Assembly: GCF_028745735.1 (NCBI RefSeq)
Contig: NZ_JAQZSM010000019.1
Coordinates: 1 to 64,000 of the forward strand
DNA from: Roseinatronobacter alkalisoli
GTDB taxonomy: Bacteria; Pseudomonadota; Alphaproteobacteria; Rhodobacterales; Rhodobacteraceae
Reading direction: 5' to 3'
Length of the DNA: 64,000 nt
A program made the translations under genes and the position numbers. This document shows positions 34,538 through 42,155 of the stretch, one piece after another. The notes below the pieces were generated by a model. That model saw only the letters and a list, made by a program, of their open reading frames with translations. It ran no database searches and had not been told where the DNA came from. The stretch's first letter is position 1; every line of letters starts with the position of its first letter.

Positions 34538-35986
34538 TCAGCCCTCCTGCCGTTTGAAGCGGCGCCTGCGCGCCAACCACCAGAGTATCAGCCCCGCAAC
34601 AGCAATAATCCCGGCCAGCCCGACCCATGCCGCCATCTGAAGGACACGAAGCAGCGGGGGCATTTCTTCTTCCTGCTCCAGTACATGGGTAACATCCGCG
34701 GCGGTCAGCATACTGTCCTGCCGCCCCCCGAATGTTGCGCGGGTGTAATTGGCCAGCATGGCAATCTGTTCATGGCTCAACTCATCCGCAAAGCCAGGCA
34801 TTGCAGGGGCGCGGTACAATTTACCCGCCGGCACGCCATGCAACAGAACCTGCAGCAGATTGCCGGGATCGGCGCGGCGCAGCGCGGCGTTCTGGTCCAG
34901 CGACGGATAAAAAGCCTGTGGCTGGCCCTGCCCGGACATGCCGTGGCAGGCGGCGCAATGGCTGAGGAACAACTGCTCCGGCGTGCTCAGGTCGTCGCGG
35001 GAAAGGGCAGCCGCCATTTCCGTGCGGATTTCCCCGAAGCGATGCGTCGGCATGCCGCGCTCTTCCACGGGTGGGATGATGGGAATATCCTGACTACCTG
35101 CGGCAATTGCCGGGATGGTTTTCAGATAGGCCGCAATCGCCGCAAGGTCGTCATCATCCAGATGGCTGGTAGAGTGCTGCACAAAATCGGCCATTGGCCC
35201 GGCGGCCTGTACGATATTGTCGGCATGACCGGTGCGCAGATAATCCACAATATTCTGTTGCGTCCATTCCCCGATCCCGGTTACCGGATCGGGTGTCAGG
35301 TTCGGGGCAAGCCAGCCATCCATTTCCTCACCCGCCAAATACAGATCATCCTGCATGGCGAAGAAATCGTTGCGCGGGGTGTGACATTCACCGCAATGGC
35401 CCAGATGATCAACCAGATATGCACCGCGCTGCGAGACCGGATCATCACCGACTGCGGGCAGGTCACGACTGCCCAGAAACAGCCAGTTCCATACCATCAC
35501 CCCCGTACGTATATTGAACGGAAAGGGCAGGTCGGTTTCATGTTCGGGGGCCTCGTCCACAGGATTCTGGTCCTGCAACCAGGCATACAGCGCATCGATA
35601 TCCGCATCACGCATCCCCCGGAAGGACGCATAGGGCATGGCGGGGTAAAGGCGGCGGTCCGGGGCGACACCACGGCGCAGGACGCGCGCCAGATCATCGC
35701 GGCTGTAGTCGCCGATGCCATAGTCGCGCGATGGGCTGATATTGCTGGCAACAATCGTGCCCATGGGGGTTTCAACCTGATAGCCGCCCGACAGGTCTTC
35801 CTTGTGGCATGACATGCAGCCCGACGCCCGCGCGACATATTCCCCCCGCGCAATCTGCGCCTCTGTCTGTGCGGAGGACGTCGTCTCTGCGGCAACCGCG
35901 CTGGCCAGCATCAGTGCCGCGACCGGTGCGCAAAGGCGGGGCGGAATTCCAGAATGCATCCACAATGGGGGTGCGGTGGTCAGCAT
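34538..35986 (-). CDS. Membrane-anchored triheme cytochrome c
   Basis: A 482-residue protein with three heme sites: CMSCH at 57-61, CGECH at 198-202 and CAACH at 344-348. Each is followed by a distal Met region such as YPAMPYASFRGM and APAMPGFADEL. An N-terminal signal peptide is followed by the three domains and a C-terminal helix near 450-475 ending in basic residues. This is the architecture of the cytochrome subunit of membrane alcohol or gluconate dehydrogenases, which carry electrons to ubiquinone or oxidases. Here it accompanies an amine oxidase instead. The ATG at 35986 is behind AGGAC; ATG at 35959 would also keep the signal peptide. Confidence 0.85.
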   Translation of the reverse strand: MLTTAPPLWMHSGIPPRLCAPVAALMLASAVAAETTSSAQTEAQIARGEYVARASGCMSCHKEDLSGGYQVETPMGTIVASNISPSRDYGIGDYSRDDLARVLRRGVAPDRRLYPAMPYASFRGMRDADIDALYAWLQDQNPVDEAPEHETDLPFPFNIRTGVMVWNWLFLGSRDLPAVGDDPVSQRGAYLVDHLGHCGECHTPRNDFFAMQDDLYLAGEEMDGWLAPNLTPDPVTGIGEWTQQNIVDYLRTGHADNIVQAAGPMADFVQHSTSHLDDDDLAAIAAYLKTIPAIAAGSQDIPIIPPVEERGMPTHRFGEIRTEMAAALSRDDLSTPEQLFLSHCAACHGMSGQGQPQAFYPSLDQNAALRRADPGNLLQVLLHGVPAGKLYRAPAMPGFADELSHEQIAMLANYTRATFGGRQDSMLTAADVTHVLEQEEEMPPLLRVLQMAAWVGLAGIIAVAGLILWWLARRRRFKRQEG

Positions 35987-36124
35987 AAGACAATGTCCTG
36001 CACTAAAGTAATTCACAGACGCAGCGCTGCGCCGGGCGCGCGACCGGAAGGAAACGGCACAACGGCAGACCCCAGAAAGGCGGTCCACAGATCGACCGTT
36101 TCCTTTTCGCCAGCGCTATATATC

Positions 36125-36149
36125 AACTACGCTTTCCCGCGCGGGTTCC
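36125..36149 (-). promoter_or_regulatory. Possible EcfG-like promoter upstream of cytochrome/amine oxidase operon
   Basis: On the minus strand GGAAC-N16-AGTT, one base off the motif shared by the stress block, ends 139 nt before the ATG at 35986. The distance is long compared with the other sites, so this is a weak candidate. Confidence 0.3.
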
Positions 36150-36182
36150 ATTCCTTGCCCAGATACGATTGCAGGCCAACAA

Positions 36183-36305
36183 TCAACGATCAGCAAGGAA
36201 AGGGCACAGCCCCTTTGGCTGTGCTGCTTTTTGCCCATGGACCGACGGGGGAATGTCATCCGGTGGCGACTCATTCGGCAGACGACCAGCATTGATGACA
36301 GACAT
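36183..36305 (-). CDS. Small stress-promoter-driven ORF (40 aa) or sRNA
   Basis: A 40-residue frame starting MSVINAGRLPNESPPDDIPP and ending FLADR. It has no recognised domain and no membrane segment. Two signals support expression: AAAGGAT is placed 6 nt before the ATG at 36305, and a perfect GGAAC-N16-CGTT promoter lies 42 nt upstream. The last third of the frame contains the hairpin at 36204-36224, so the transcript could instead be a short regulatory RNA ending there. It is the outermost gene before the cytochrome operon on the same strand. Confidence 0.45.
   Translation of the reverse strand: MSVINAGRLPNESPPDDIPPSVHGQKAAQPKGLCPFLADR
36204..36224. terminator. Strong hairpin, bidirectional
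   Basis: GCACAGCC (36204-36211) and GGCTGTGC (36217-36224) form an 8-bp stem with a 5-nt loop. The plus strand continues TGCTTTTTG, the minus strand CCTTTCCTT. It could end the short minus-strand transcript starting near 36345, or shield it from antisense transcription. Confidence 0.5.
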
Positions 36306-36346
36306 GTATCTATCCTTTCGATGCATGCGGGCATTTCCATTCATCC

Positions 36347-36371
36347 AACGCCAGCAGGGACGGAATGTTCC
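36347..36371 (-). promoter_or_regulatory. EcfG-like promoter (GGAAC-N16-CGTT) for the 40-aa ORF/sRNA
   Basis: The minus strand shows GGAAC at 36371-36367, 16 bases, then CGTT at 36350-36347. This is an exact match to the motif repeated before the other stress-block genes. The ORF starts 42 nt downstream. Confidence 0.65.
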
Positions 36372-36398
36372 TGCATGCATGTGTGCGCCTGATCTTCT

Positions 36399-36590
36399 TC
36401 AGTTCTTTTGCGGTGATGCTCCCGCATCGCCCGGCGTGGTCTTGCGGGCGCTGCCTGCGGATTGTTCCCGGTCATCATTTTCATCATTCACGCGCTTCAG
36501 TGGTTGGCCGGGGCGCTGTGGCCCGCGTGGCTGCCCGGACGAGCCTGCAGTTTTCTGCGGGGTGTCGGAATTTGCATTGGGTTTGTTCAT
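36399..36590 (-). CDS. Small hydrophilic protein, probable stress protein
   Basis: A 63-residue, highly polar, low-complexity protein rich in Asn, Pro, Gln, Gly, Arg and Asp (QPRGPQRPGQPLKRVNDEND). It has no domain, helix signal or cysteine and is probably disordered. GGAG lies 6 nt before the ATG at 36590, which is the third of three consecutive ATGs. A GGAAC-N16-TGTT promoter ends 30 nt upstream, the same spacing as for the MgtC-like gene. Function unknown. Confidence 0.62.
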   Translation of the reverse strand: MNKPNANSDTPQKTAGSSGQPRGPQRPGQPLKRVNDENDDREQSAGSARKTTPGDAGASPQKN

Positions 36591-36619
36591 CATCATCTCC
36601 ATGAACCATGTAAGAAACA

Positions 36620-36644
36620 AACATGCCAAAGCGGCATTTGTTCC
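36620..36644 (-). promoter_or_regulatory. EcfG-like promoter (GGAAC-N16-TGTT) for the 63-aa protein
   Basis: On the minus strand GGAAC (36644-36640) is followed after 16 bases by TGTT (36623-36620), 30 nt before the start codon at 36590. Confidence 0.65.
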
Positions 36645-36766
36645 GTGTCATCTGCGGCAGGGGCTGTGGAGGGCGGCCATCGTAAGGGAGCTGGCCGGGA
36701 CGAGTTGAAGAACCGGTATGCACAGGCAGTAACGATACCCCCGTTGATCGTGCCCGCATCGCGGTT

Positions 36767-37237
36767 CTATTCAATCGCCTCCTCCGCGATCTTGATCAGC
36801 CGGATGATGATCAGCGCCAGTCCGGTGGCAAGGATCGCAAGCAGCCAGAACCCGAAACCTGCACCAAGACCAAGGGCAGCCGCCAGCCACAGGCTTGTCC
36901 CCGTGGTAAGGCCACGCACGCTGCCTTGCGAAAAGACGATCATTCCCGCAGCCAGAAACGCAACGCCGCTGGTCACCGCTTCAAGCAAGCGCAGCGGGTC
37001 CATAGCCAGCCCACTCGACATACCCTGCATGCGGGCCATCATTTCCAGCATGATCAGGCAATAGGCAGCAGCAGCCAGCCCCACCAGCATATGTGTACGC
37101 AAACCTGCTGGTCTGTTGCGCATTTCGCGTTCGAAACCGATCAGCCCGCTGAAAATCACTGCGCCCAGCAACCGCAGGACGATGGTTCCCAGTCCCAATT
37201 CAGTGCTGTTCCCGAATTCTGCAAGAATGCTGTTCAT
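36767..37237 (-). CDS. MgtC/SapB family membrane protein
   Basis: A 156-residue protein with about four helices. The MgtC hallmark is present: RLLGAVIFSGLIGFEREMRNRPAGLRTHMLVGLAAA, then VTSGVAFLAAGMIVF and GLTTGTSLWLAAALGLGAG. It lacks the C-terminal ACT-like domain of virulence MgtC, so it belongs to the short form. MgtC proteins aid growth under acid, Mg2+ limitation or envelope stress. The ATG at 37237 has GGCGGAAA before it; the long reading to 37630 crosses the promoter. A perfect GGAAC-N16-CGTT promoter ends 29 nt upstream. Confidence 0.85.
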   Translation of the reverse strand: MNSILAEFGNSTELGLGTIVLRLLGAVIFSGLIGFEREMRNRPAGLRTHMLVGLAAAAYCLIMLEMMARMQGMSSGLAMDPLRLLEAVTSGVAFLAAGMIVFSQGSVRGLTTGTSLWLAAALGLGAGFGFWLLAILATGLALIIIRLIKIAEEAIE

Positions 37238-37265
37238 TTTCCGCCACCATTTTTGTGCAGTTTGT

Positions 37266-37290
37266 AACGCCCCGGAAACCATGGGGTTCC
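37266..37290 (-). promoter_or_regulatory. EcfG-like promoter (GGAAC-N16-CGTT) for the MgtC-like gene
   Basis: On the minus strand GGAAC lies at 37290-37286 and CGTT at 37269-37266, separated by exactly 16 bases and 29 nt from the ATG at 37237. Confidence 0.7.
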
Positions 37291-37415
37291 AGCGCAGGAC
37301 CAGCAAACACGCGTTGGGCCACTTGTCGCCGATCACACCGCGACGACCATGGCGTGACTTGCCAGAATCGCTGCCTTGTGCTGGAATTTTCAGGGGATCA
37401 TGAAAGGATGCTGCA

Positions 37416-37643
37416 ATGAGTGACTGGGAAAACACCAGCGTAATTCCATGCGTCGGTCGCTCTGGCGAGCGGTTGACTGTGATCGAACAATGCCGGGCGG
37501 ATCGCGCCAGACAAACACTTTTCATGTCCGAACAGGACGCGCAGGCGCGGCGGTACGTGCTGGGCAACGGGTCCCAGGTAGAGCCGCTGGACCGGAACAG
37601 ATTCGTGCTGCCGGACACGCGGGAGATCATTACACGCCAGTAA
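37416..37643 (+). CDS. Hypothetical small protein (75 aa)
   Basis: A 75-residue soluble protein with no recognised domain (segments RLTVIEQCRADRARQTLFMS and ARRYVLGNGSQVEPLD). The last part, VEPLDRNRFVLPDTREIITR, looks like a folded beta-rich end typical of small uncharacterised proteobacterial proteins. AAGGATG lies 8-10 nt before the ATG at 37416. It is alone on the plus strand, divergent from the MgtC-like gene. No GGAAC-type promoter was found in front of it. Confidence 0.55.
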   Translation: MSDWENTSVIPCVGRSGERLTVIEQCRADRARQTLFMSEQDAQARRYVLGNGSQVEPLDRNRFVLPDTREIITRQ

Positions 37644-37906
37644 CGCCGCCCTCGCCCAAATTGTCCGACATCATCGCCTGTTTGACCACCCGCGCCGGTA
37701 TGTCACAAACGGCGCTGTGGCCGGGTGGCTATCCGCTTTGGCCGTGATCCGGAACGATGCGTCATGGCGCAGGCGTGGACAGGTCCAATGCACCCCATAG
37801 CCGTGGCAGGGACTCGGGATGGTTTTTCTGCAGGAACCCGACCAGCAGGGCTGAAGTGCCAGCGCTTCATAGTGCCCTTGTCATTGCTGGCATCTTCCCG
37901 CCCCGG

Positions 37907-39487
37907 TCAGATGAACATTGCCACCATCACAAGGGTCACTGCAATCAACAGGGCCGACCACATGTGATGCGATTTCCAAAATGGCTTATCCGCCAGTTCC
38001 GCCCGGTCCTTGCGCCAGTTTTCGCGGCTCCAGGTATCTTCTCCCGGTTTCAGTTCGGGTGCATCGGACCGCAGGGTGATACCCACGAAAATCCCGAGAT
38101 TCATCAGCAGCATCAGCCCCGTGCCATACAGGAACTGCAACTCGAATAGGCCCAAAGCCTCGAACAACGTGAAACAGATAATGCCAACGGGAATACCGAT
38201 GGAAAGCGTCCAGAAAGCTGCGTGCCGCGGGGGCTGGCGTCAGAACAACCCGCCCAGAAAAACCACAACCACCGGCATCGTAATATATCCCAGGAAGGAC
38301 TGGAAATACTCCACAATACCACCAAAAGAGCCGATTATTGGTGCCCAGATGGCCGCCAACACCATGAACACGCCGACAAGCACACGGCTGAGCATCAACA
38401 TCCGCGCTTCGCTCCAGTGCTTCTTGCGCGGCTTCACGAAGTCGTTGACCACCAGCGACGCGCTGCCGTTCAGAACAGAATCGACCGTGGACATCAGCGC
38501 GGCGACCAGTGCCGCCAACGCCAGTCCCCGCAGCCCTTCCGGCAGCAGAACGAACACCAGCGCGGGCCATATCTGGTCCTGATCGCCGATTTCAGGGAAA
38601 ATTTCGCGGCCCATGACACCGGGCAGAACCAGAATGAACAGGAACGGAAGCTGGAACGCGCCCGCCAGCAGCAGACCCCAGCGCCCATGATTGACATTCT
38701 TGGCGGCCAGCACTTTCTGAACCACCACCTGATTGGTCGTCCAGTAATAGAAACTCAGCCAGATCGCGCCGGTAAAGATGCCGGGCCACGGGAAGAAATC
38801 ATCATCAGCGGGTGGGGCAATGGTAAAACCACCTTCCGGCGCGGCCTGCCGCACACCTTCCCACGATCCGATCTGCCAGAAGGTCATGAAAAAGATGATT
38901 GTGCCGACAACGATAAGCAGCACACCCTGAATCGTGTCGGTGATCATCACGGCTTTCAGCCCCCCGAAGATCACATAAAGCCCGCCCAGAAAGGCGATTG
39001 CCGCGATCAGGGTCCATAATGGCATGTCCGGAAACAGCAGTTGCAGGGTCAGGGAACCGGCAAACAGTGCTCCGGCACTGTCGATCAGAATTGCGGTAAA
39101 GACCGAAAATGCCGCAAAGACCTTGCGCGCGCGCCCGTCATAACGACGTTCCAGAAACTCCGGCATGGTGCTGACCTTGGAACGCAGATAAAACGGAAGC
39201 ACGAACAGCGAGAAGAAAATCAGAACAAGCGTTGCGGTCCATTCATAGTTCCAGACAGCGATGCCATGCTCATACCCCGCCCCGGCCAGCCCCGCAAAGG
39301 ACGTGCCCGACAGGTTGGCCGACATCATCGAAATGCCGATCACCGGCCAGATCGCCCCGCGCCCCCCCAGGAAATAGCTGTTGGTGTCGCCATGTGACCG
39401 GCTTATCCAGATCCCGATGCCCATGACGATAATGATGTAAAGCGCTGCGATGGTGAAATCGGGGGTGGTAACGTCAAAGTCAGGCAT
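37907..39487 (-). pseudogene. Sodium:solute symporter (SGLT-like) interrupted by in-frame TGA
   Basis: The frame from ATG 39487 (AGGAG 9 nt upstream) encodes an SSS-family symporter: NSYFLGGRGAIWPVIGISMMSANLS-type helix 2 region, EFLERRYDG and about ten helices to PVVVVFLGGLF. Codon 416 is TGA (38242-38240). The same frame then continues without break for 110 codons (RHAAFWTLSIGIPVGI...), giving the last helices up to 37907. Relatives normally have Trp right after GLF, so TGG to TGA explains the stop. It could be a recent nonsense mutation, a sequencing error or readthrough; the remaining frame shows no other damage. It is driven by a GGAAC-N16-TGTT promoter at 39523-39547. Confidence 0.75.
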
Positions 39488-39522
39488 GATTATGAACTCC
39501 TGCAAGTAAAAACCGGGGCACT

Positions 39523-39547
39523 AACAGCCGGATGGCGAAGTTGTTCC
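39523..39547 (-). promoter_or_regulatory. EcfG-like promoter (GGAAC-N16-TGTT) for the SSS symporter
   Basis: On the minus strand GGAAC (39547-39543), 16 bases, TGTT (39526-39523), 36 nt before the ATG at 39487. Confidence 0.65.
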
Positions 39548-39660
39548 AATCAATGGGAATATCTGGCGGCGGAATGTGTCCAGACCCGCAACCGGGGTGC
39601 CCCCGTAGTCGCCCGCAGCGCCCCCCCATCCGCAAAAATTTCAGACCGCAAGATCATGTC

Positions 39661-39685
39661 GGAACATTGTGGCGGGGTGGTTGTT
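39661..39685 (+). promoter_or_regulatory. EcfG-like promoter (GGAAC-N16-TGTT) for the acidic secreted protein
   Basis: GGAAC at 39661-39665 and TGTT at 39682-39685 are separated by 16 bases; the start codon at 39736 is 51 nt downstream. Confidence 0.65.
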
Positions 39686-39735
39686 TGGGGAGGGTCCACG
39701 CCTCAACGAGGCATCACAAGACAGGAGAATGTCCA

Positions 39736-40167
39736 ATGACACCTAAATTCGCAATTCCACTTATCGTCGCTCTGGGTACGAGCACCGCGGTTATGGCGCA
39801 GGAGGCGCCTGCGGAACCTGATTCCGGTTTCGGCACGACCAATGTGCCCTTCGACTGGGATGACGAAACCCGGAGTGCCTTCTTCAGCGACCCCGAAACC
39901 GGCGGGTTGCTGAGTGATGATGAAATCACGGAAAACTGGGCCAACCTGACGCTGGAGCAGCAGGACATCGTGCTGCAGCATTGCGACGGTATCGGCACCG
40001 ATGACACCGGGTTTGATGATGCGCAGGAAGAGCCGCCTGTTGATGGCGCAGCACCGGCGACTGATGACACATTTGCCGAACCCGATATCGGCGCACCCGA
40101 CGACCTGGGGGCCACCGGGGACGACCCCGATATCGCCCATCTGTGTTCACTGATCGAAGATCAGTGA
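39736..40167 (+). CDS. Secreted acidic protein of unknown function
   Basis: A 143-residue protein with a signal peptide (MTPKFAIPLIVALGTSTAVMA before QEAPAEP). The mature part is very acidic, rich in Asp, Glu, Pro and Thr, with two cysteines (QHCDGIG and HLCSLI). It has the conserved-looking core WDDETRSAFFSDPETGGLLSDDEI and a repetitive tail. Acidic exported proteins are common in halophiles; no enzymatic motif is visible. AGGAG lies about 9 nt before the ATG at 39736. It is divergent from the symporter, each with its own GGAAC-type promoter, and is followed by a strong hairpin. Confidence 0.75.
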   Translation: MTPKFAIPLIVALGTSTAVMAQEAPAEPDSGFGTTNVPFDWDDETRSAFFSDPETGGLLSDDEITENWANLTLEQQDIVLQHCDGIGTDDTGFDDAQEEPPVDGAAPATDDTFAEPDIGAPDDLGATGDDPDIAHLCSLIEDQ

Positions 40168-40195
40168 TTCCGATCACCGGTATTTCCGGCCCGAA

Positions 40196-40223
40196 AGCCC
40201 AGGCAGAAGAACCTGCCTGGGCT
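40196..40223 (+). terminator. Strong hairpin terminator after the acidic protein gene
   Basis: AGCCCAGGCAG (40196-40206) and CTGCCTGGGCT (40213-40223) form an 11-bp perfect stem with a 6-nt loop, 28 bp after the stop codon. There is no long U-tract. Confidence 0.65.
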
Positions 40224-40264
40224 AATCCGCATGTCCAGTGCGCAACGCATGAAGGCCCCGCCCC

Positions 40265-40639
40265 ATGGCAACCCAAGATCTGATGAATGTATATTTTGAT
40301 ATCATTGCCCGGATACTGGAGATGTTGGGCGTGTCCGCCATCATCGCAGGTGCTGCGTTTGCCCTGTTCGAAGTGGTGCGCAATCTGGTCCGGGGTTGGG
40401 ACGGGCAGAAAATATTTGACCTTTTCCGTACACGGCTGGCGAAAAGCATCCTGATCGGGGTGGAGTTCCTGATTGCTGCCGATATCGTGGGCACCGTCAT
40501 TATCGAACCCTCGCTGGACAGCCTTGGTACATTGGCAATGATCGTGCTTATCCGCACCTTCCTGAGCTTCACACTGGAGGTAGAGATAGAAGGCCGCTGG
40601 CCCTGGCAACGCGGGCGCAACCGCCATGAAGATGACTGA
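40265..40639 (+). CDS. DUF1622 membrane protein
   Basis: A 124-residue protein with about three helices. FDIIARILEMLGVSAIIAG, then RTRLAKSILIGVEFLIAADIVGT and LIRTFLSFTLEVEIEGRWPW, match the DUF1622 family of small inner-membrane proteins of unknown role. The C-terminal RGRNRHEDD is cytoplasmic and charged. AAGG lies before the ATG at 40265. It follows the hairpin at 40196-40223 and no GGAAC-type promoter was found, so its transcription start is unclear. Confidence 0.8.
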   Translation: MATQDLMNVYFDIIARILEMLGVSAIIAGAAFALFEVVRNLVRGWDGQKIFDLFRTRLAKSILIGVEFLIAADIVGTVIIEPSLDSLGTLAMIVLIRTFLSFTLEVEIEGRWPWQRGRNRHEDD

Positions 40640-40767
40640 CCCACGACACTAGGAAGGCACCTATATGCGCCGGGAAACGGCCTCAGCGTAAAGGCAGGCA
40701 CCCCCGGCAGCCCTGCGCTGCGGCCTGGCAATCACCACGCGCACAAGTCGGGGGGGGGGCAGCAGGC

Positions 40768-41712
40768 TTACGCGGTGCTCAGATCACCGCGCACTGGCCT
40801 GATGGCCTGCGCTGCGCCGCGATTTGCCAGAAAGGTCGGGCGTGGCGCAGGGGCAGCAAATGGCGCGACCGGTTGGTTCGACATCGCATTATAAACAAAG
40901 AACGCATTGGACCGCGGGAAGGGTGTGACATTGCTGTTTGAGGCATGCAGCGTATTGCATTCGAAAAAGACCACAGTGCCCGCTGGCCCGGTCGCAGCAT
41001 CCAGCCCGGCATCCCCCGCAAGCTTTTCAAGCACCACATTTGACGGAACGCCAACCTCTTGGCGCTTCAGGCTTGTCTTGTGGTTGGCCGCCGGGGTTTC
41101 CCCCTGACAGGCGATGAAATGCCGGTGCGAACCGGGGATCAGCATCAGCGGCCCGTTCAGCGCGCTGTTATCGGTCAGCAGGATCGAGGCCGACACTGCA
41201 CGCATGCGTGGCATGCCATCCTCTGCGTGCCAGGTTTCGAAATCCGAATGCCAGTAAAATTCTTTCCCGATAAAGCCGGGTTTGTAGTTCAGGCGGCTCT
41301 GATGCAGATAAACCTCGTCGTCCAGCAGGAAACGCGCCACATCGGCAATCCGTGTGTCAGCCGCCAGTCTGGCAAAAAGCGGGCTGTGTTCATCCAGCCG
41401 GAAAATAGTGCGCACCGCGTCTGCGCCGGGTTCCGTCACCAGATCCTCGGTGCGGATATCCTGCCCGTTGGCGCGCAACCGCGCCGAGGCCGCAATCAGC
41501 CGGTCAATTTCGTCGTCACTGAACAAACCCTTGCAGACCAGATACCCGTTGCTTTCATACGCCTGCGCCTGCGCTTGTGTGATTGGCGCGCTTGCGGTCC
41601 AGTCCCGCCACAATATCGGGTCTTTGCGCGGCACAAGACATTCGCGGTCCTTCTGCCGGGTGGGATAGGAATCCATCGCGGTAAACTGACTGGTTCGGTG
41701 GGTGATGTTCAT
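40768..41712 (-). CDS. ectD: Ectoine hydroxylase
   Basis: A 314-residue non-heme iron, 2-oxoglutarate-dependent dioxygenase. The EctD signature FYWHSDFETWHAEDGMPRMRA spans about 153-171 and gives the HxD iron ligands His155 and Asp157; the distal His256 is in NTLHASNSN. It converts ectoine to 5-hydroxyectoine, an osmo- and thermoprotectant. No ectABC genes are in the window, so the substrate is imported or made elsewhere. AGGAGG lies 8 nt before the ATG at 41712. A weaker GGAAC-N17-GGTT sequence (41786-41811) lies 74 nt upstream. Confidence 0.92.
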   Translation of the reverse strand: MNITHRTSQFTAMDSYPTRQKDRECLVPRKDPILWRDWTASAPITQAQAQAYESNGYLVCKGLFSDDEIDRLIAASARLRANGQDIRTEDLVTEPGADAVRTIFRLDEHSPLFARLAADTRIADVARFLLDDEVYLHQSRLNYKPGFIGKEFYWHSDFETWHAEDGMPRMRAVSASILLTDNSALNGPLMLIPGSHRHFIACQGETPAANHKTSLKRQEVGVPSNVVLEKLAGDAGLDAATGPAGTVVFFECNTLHASNSNVTPFPRSNAFFVYNAMSNQPVAPFAAPAPRPTFLANRGAAQAIRPVRGDLSTA

Positions 41713-41785
41713 CGAAATAACCTCCTCTCTCTGTCAGGTCTTTCTTCTCTGTGCGCCTGCCAAATACGCAGACGCGCACAGCCAT

Positions 41786-41811
41786 AACCGCCGATATACG
41801 GGCGGGGTTCC
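41786..41811 (-). promoter_or_regulatory. Possible EcfG-like promoter for ectD (GGAAC-N17-GGTT)
   Basis: On the minus strand GGAAC (41811-41807) is followed after 17 bases by GGTT (41789-41786). Spacer and -10 each deviate slightly from the block consensus, so it is tentative. Confidence 0.4.
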
Positions 41812-41868
41812 AAATCCTGTTGCGGATCATTCGCCCCGGCATTGGAACCCGGCGCAGCCCGAAGGGCC

Positions 41869-41893
41869 GGAACAATCTGCGTTCCCGCGTGTT
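41869..41893 (+). promoter_or_regulatory. EcfG-like promoter (GGAAC-N16-TGTT) for the Cys-rich protein operon
   Basis: GGAAC at 41869-41873 and TGTT at 41890-41893 with a 16-base spacer, 32 nt before the ATG at 41925. Confidence 0.68.
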
Positions 41894-41924
41894 CGAATAA
41901 TGCATGCCAGAAAGGAGAGGAGCG

Positions 41925-42137
41925 ATGGCCAGATGCGCACAATGCGGAAACGACTATGCGCATTCCTTCGAAGTCACGATTGCCGGGGCAAGTTACAGCT
42001 TCGACAGTTTCGAATGTGCAATCCATAAGCTCGCCCCCGAATGCGGCCATTGCGGCTGCAAGGTTGTGGGGCATGGCACGGACAAAGCAGGCGTCACCTA
42101 TTGCTGCGACCATTGCGCGCAACACGGGTCAGCCTGA
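41925..42137 (+). CDS. Cysteine-rich small metal-binding (zinc-ribbon-like) protein
   Basis: A 70-residue protein with eight cysteines: CAQC near the start, then FECAIH, ECGHCGC and YCCDHCAQH with adjacent histidines. The spacing suggests two zinc sites, like a zinc ribbon or a bacterial metallothionein-like fold, but it is not a recognised SmtA. Possible roles are metal buffering or redox protection. A very strong AAAGGAGAGGAG precedes the ATG at 41925, and a GGAAC-N16-TGTT promoter lies 32 nt upstream. The next gene starts 19 bp after its stop. Confidence 0.72.
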   Translation: MARCAQCGNDYAHSFEVTIAGASYSFDSFECAIHKLAPECGHCGCKVVGHGTDKAGVTYCCDHCAQHGSA

Positions 42138-42155
42138 CAATGAAGGAGGACAACT

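Noticed and set aside
36729-36742. TAACGATACCC resembling the LacI operator in the MgtC region
   Set aside because: Only half of the dyad matches, and it lies at the 3' side of a stress gene, far from the catabolic cluster.
38240-38242. TGA as a selenocysteine codon in the symporter
   Set aside because: SSS transporters are not selenoproteins, the homologous residue is Trp, and no recoding hairpin stands out after it.
40751-40760. Run of ten G residues
   Set aside because: It is a homopolymer in an intergenic spacer with no other signal and may be length-variable or a sequencing artefact.
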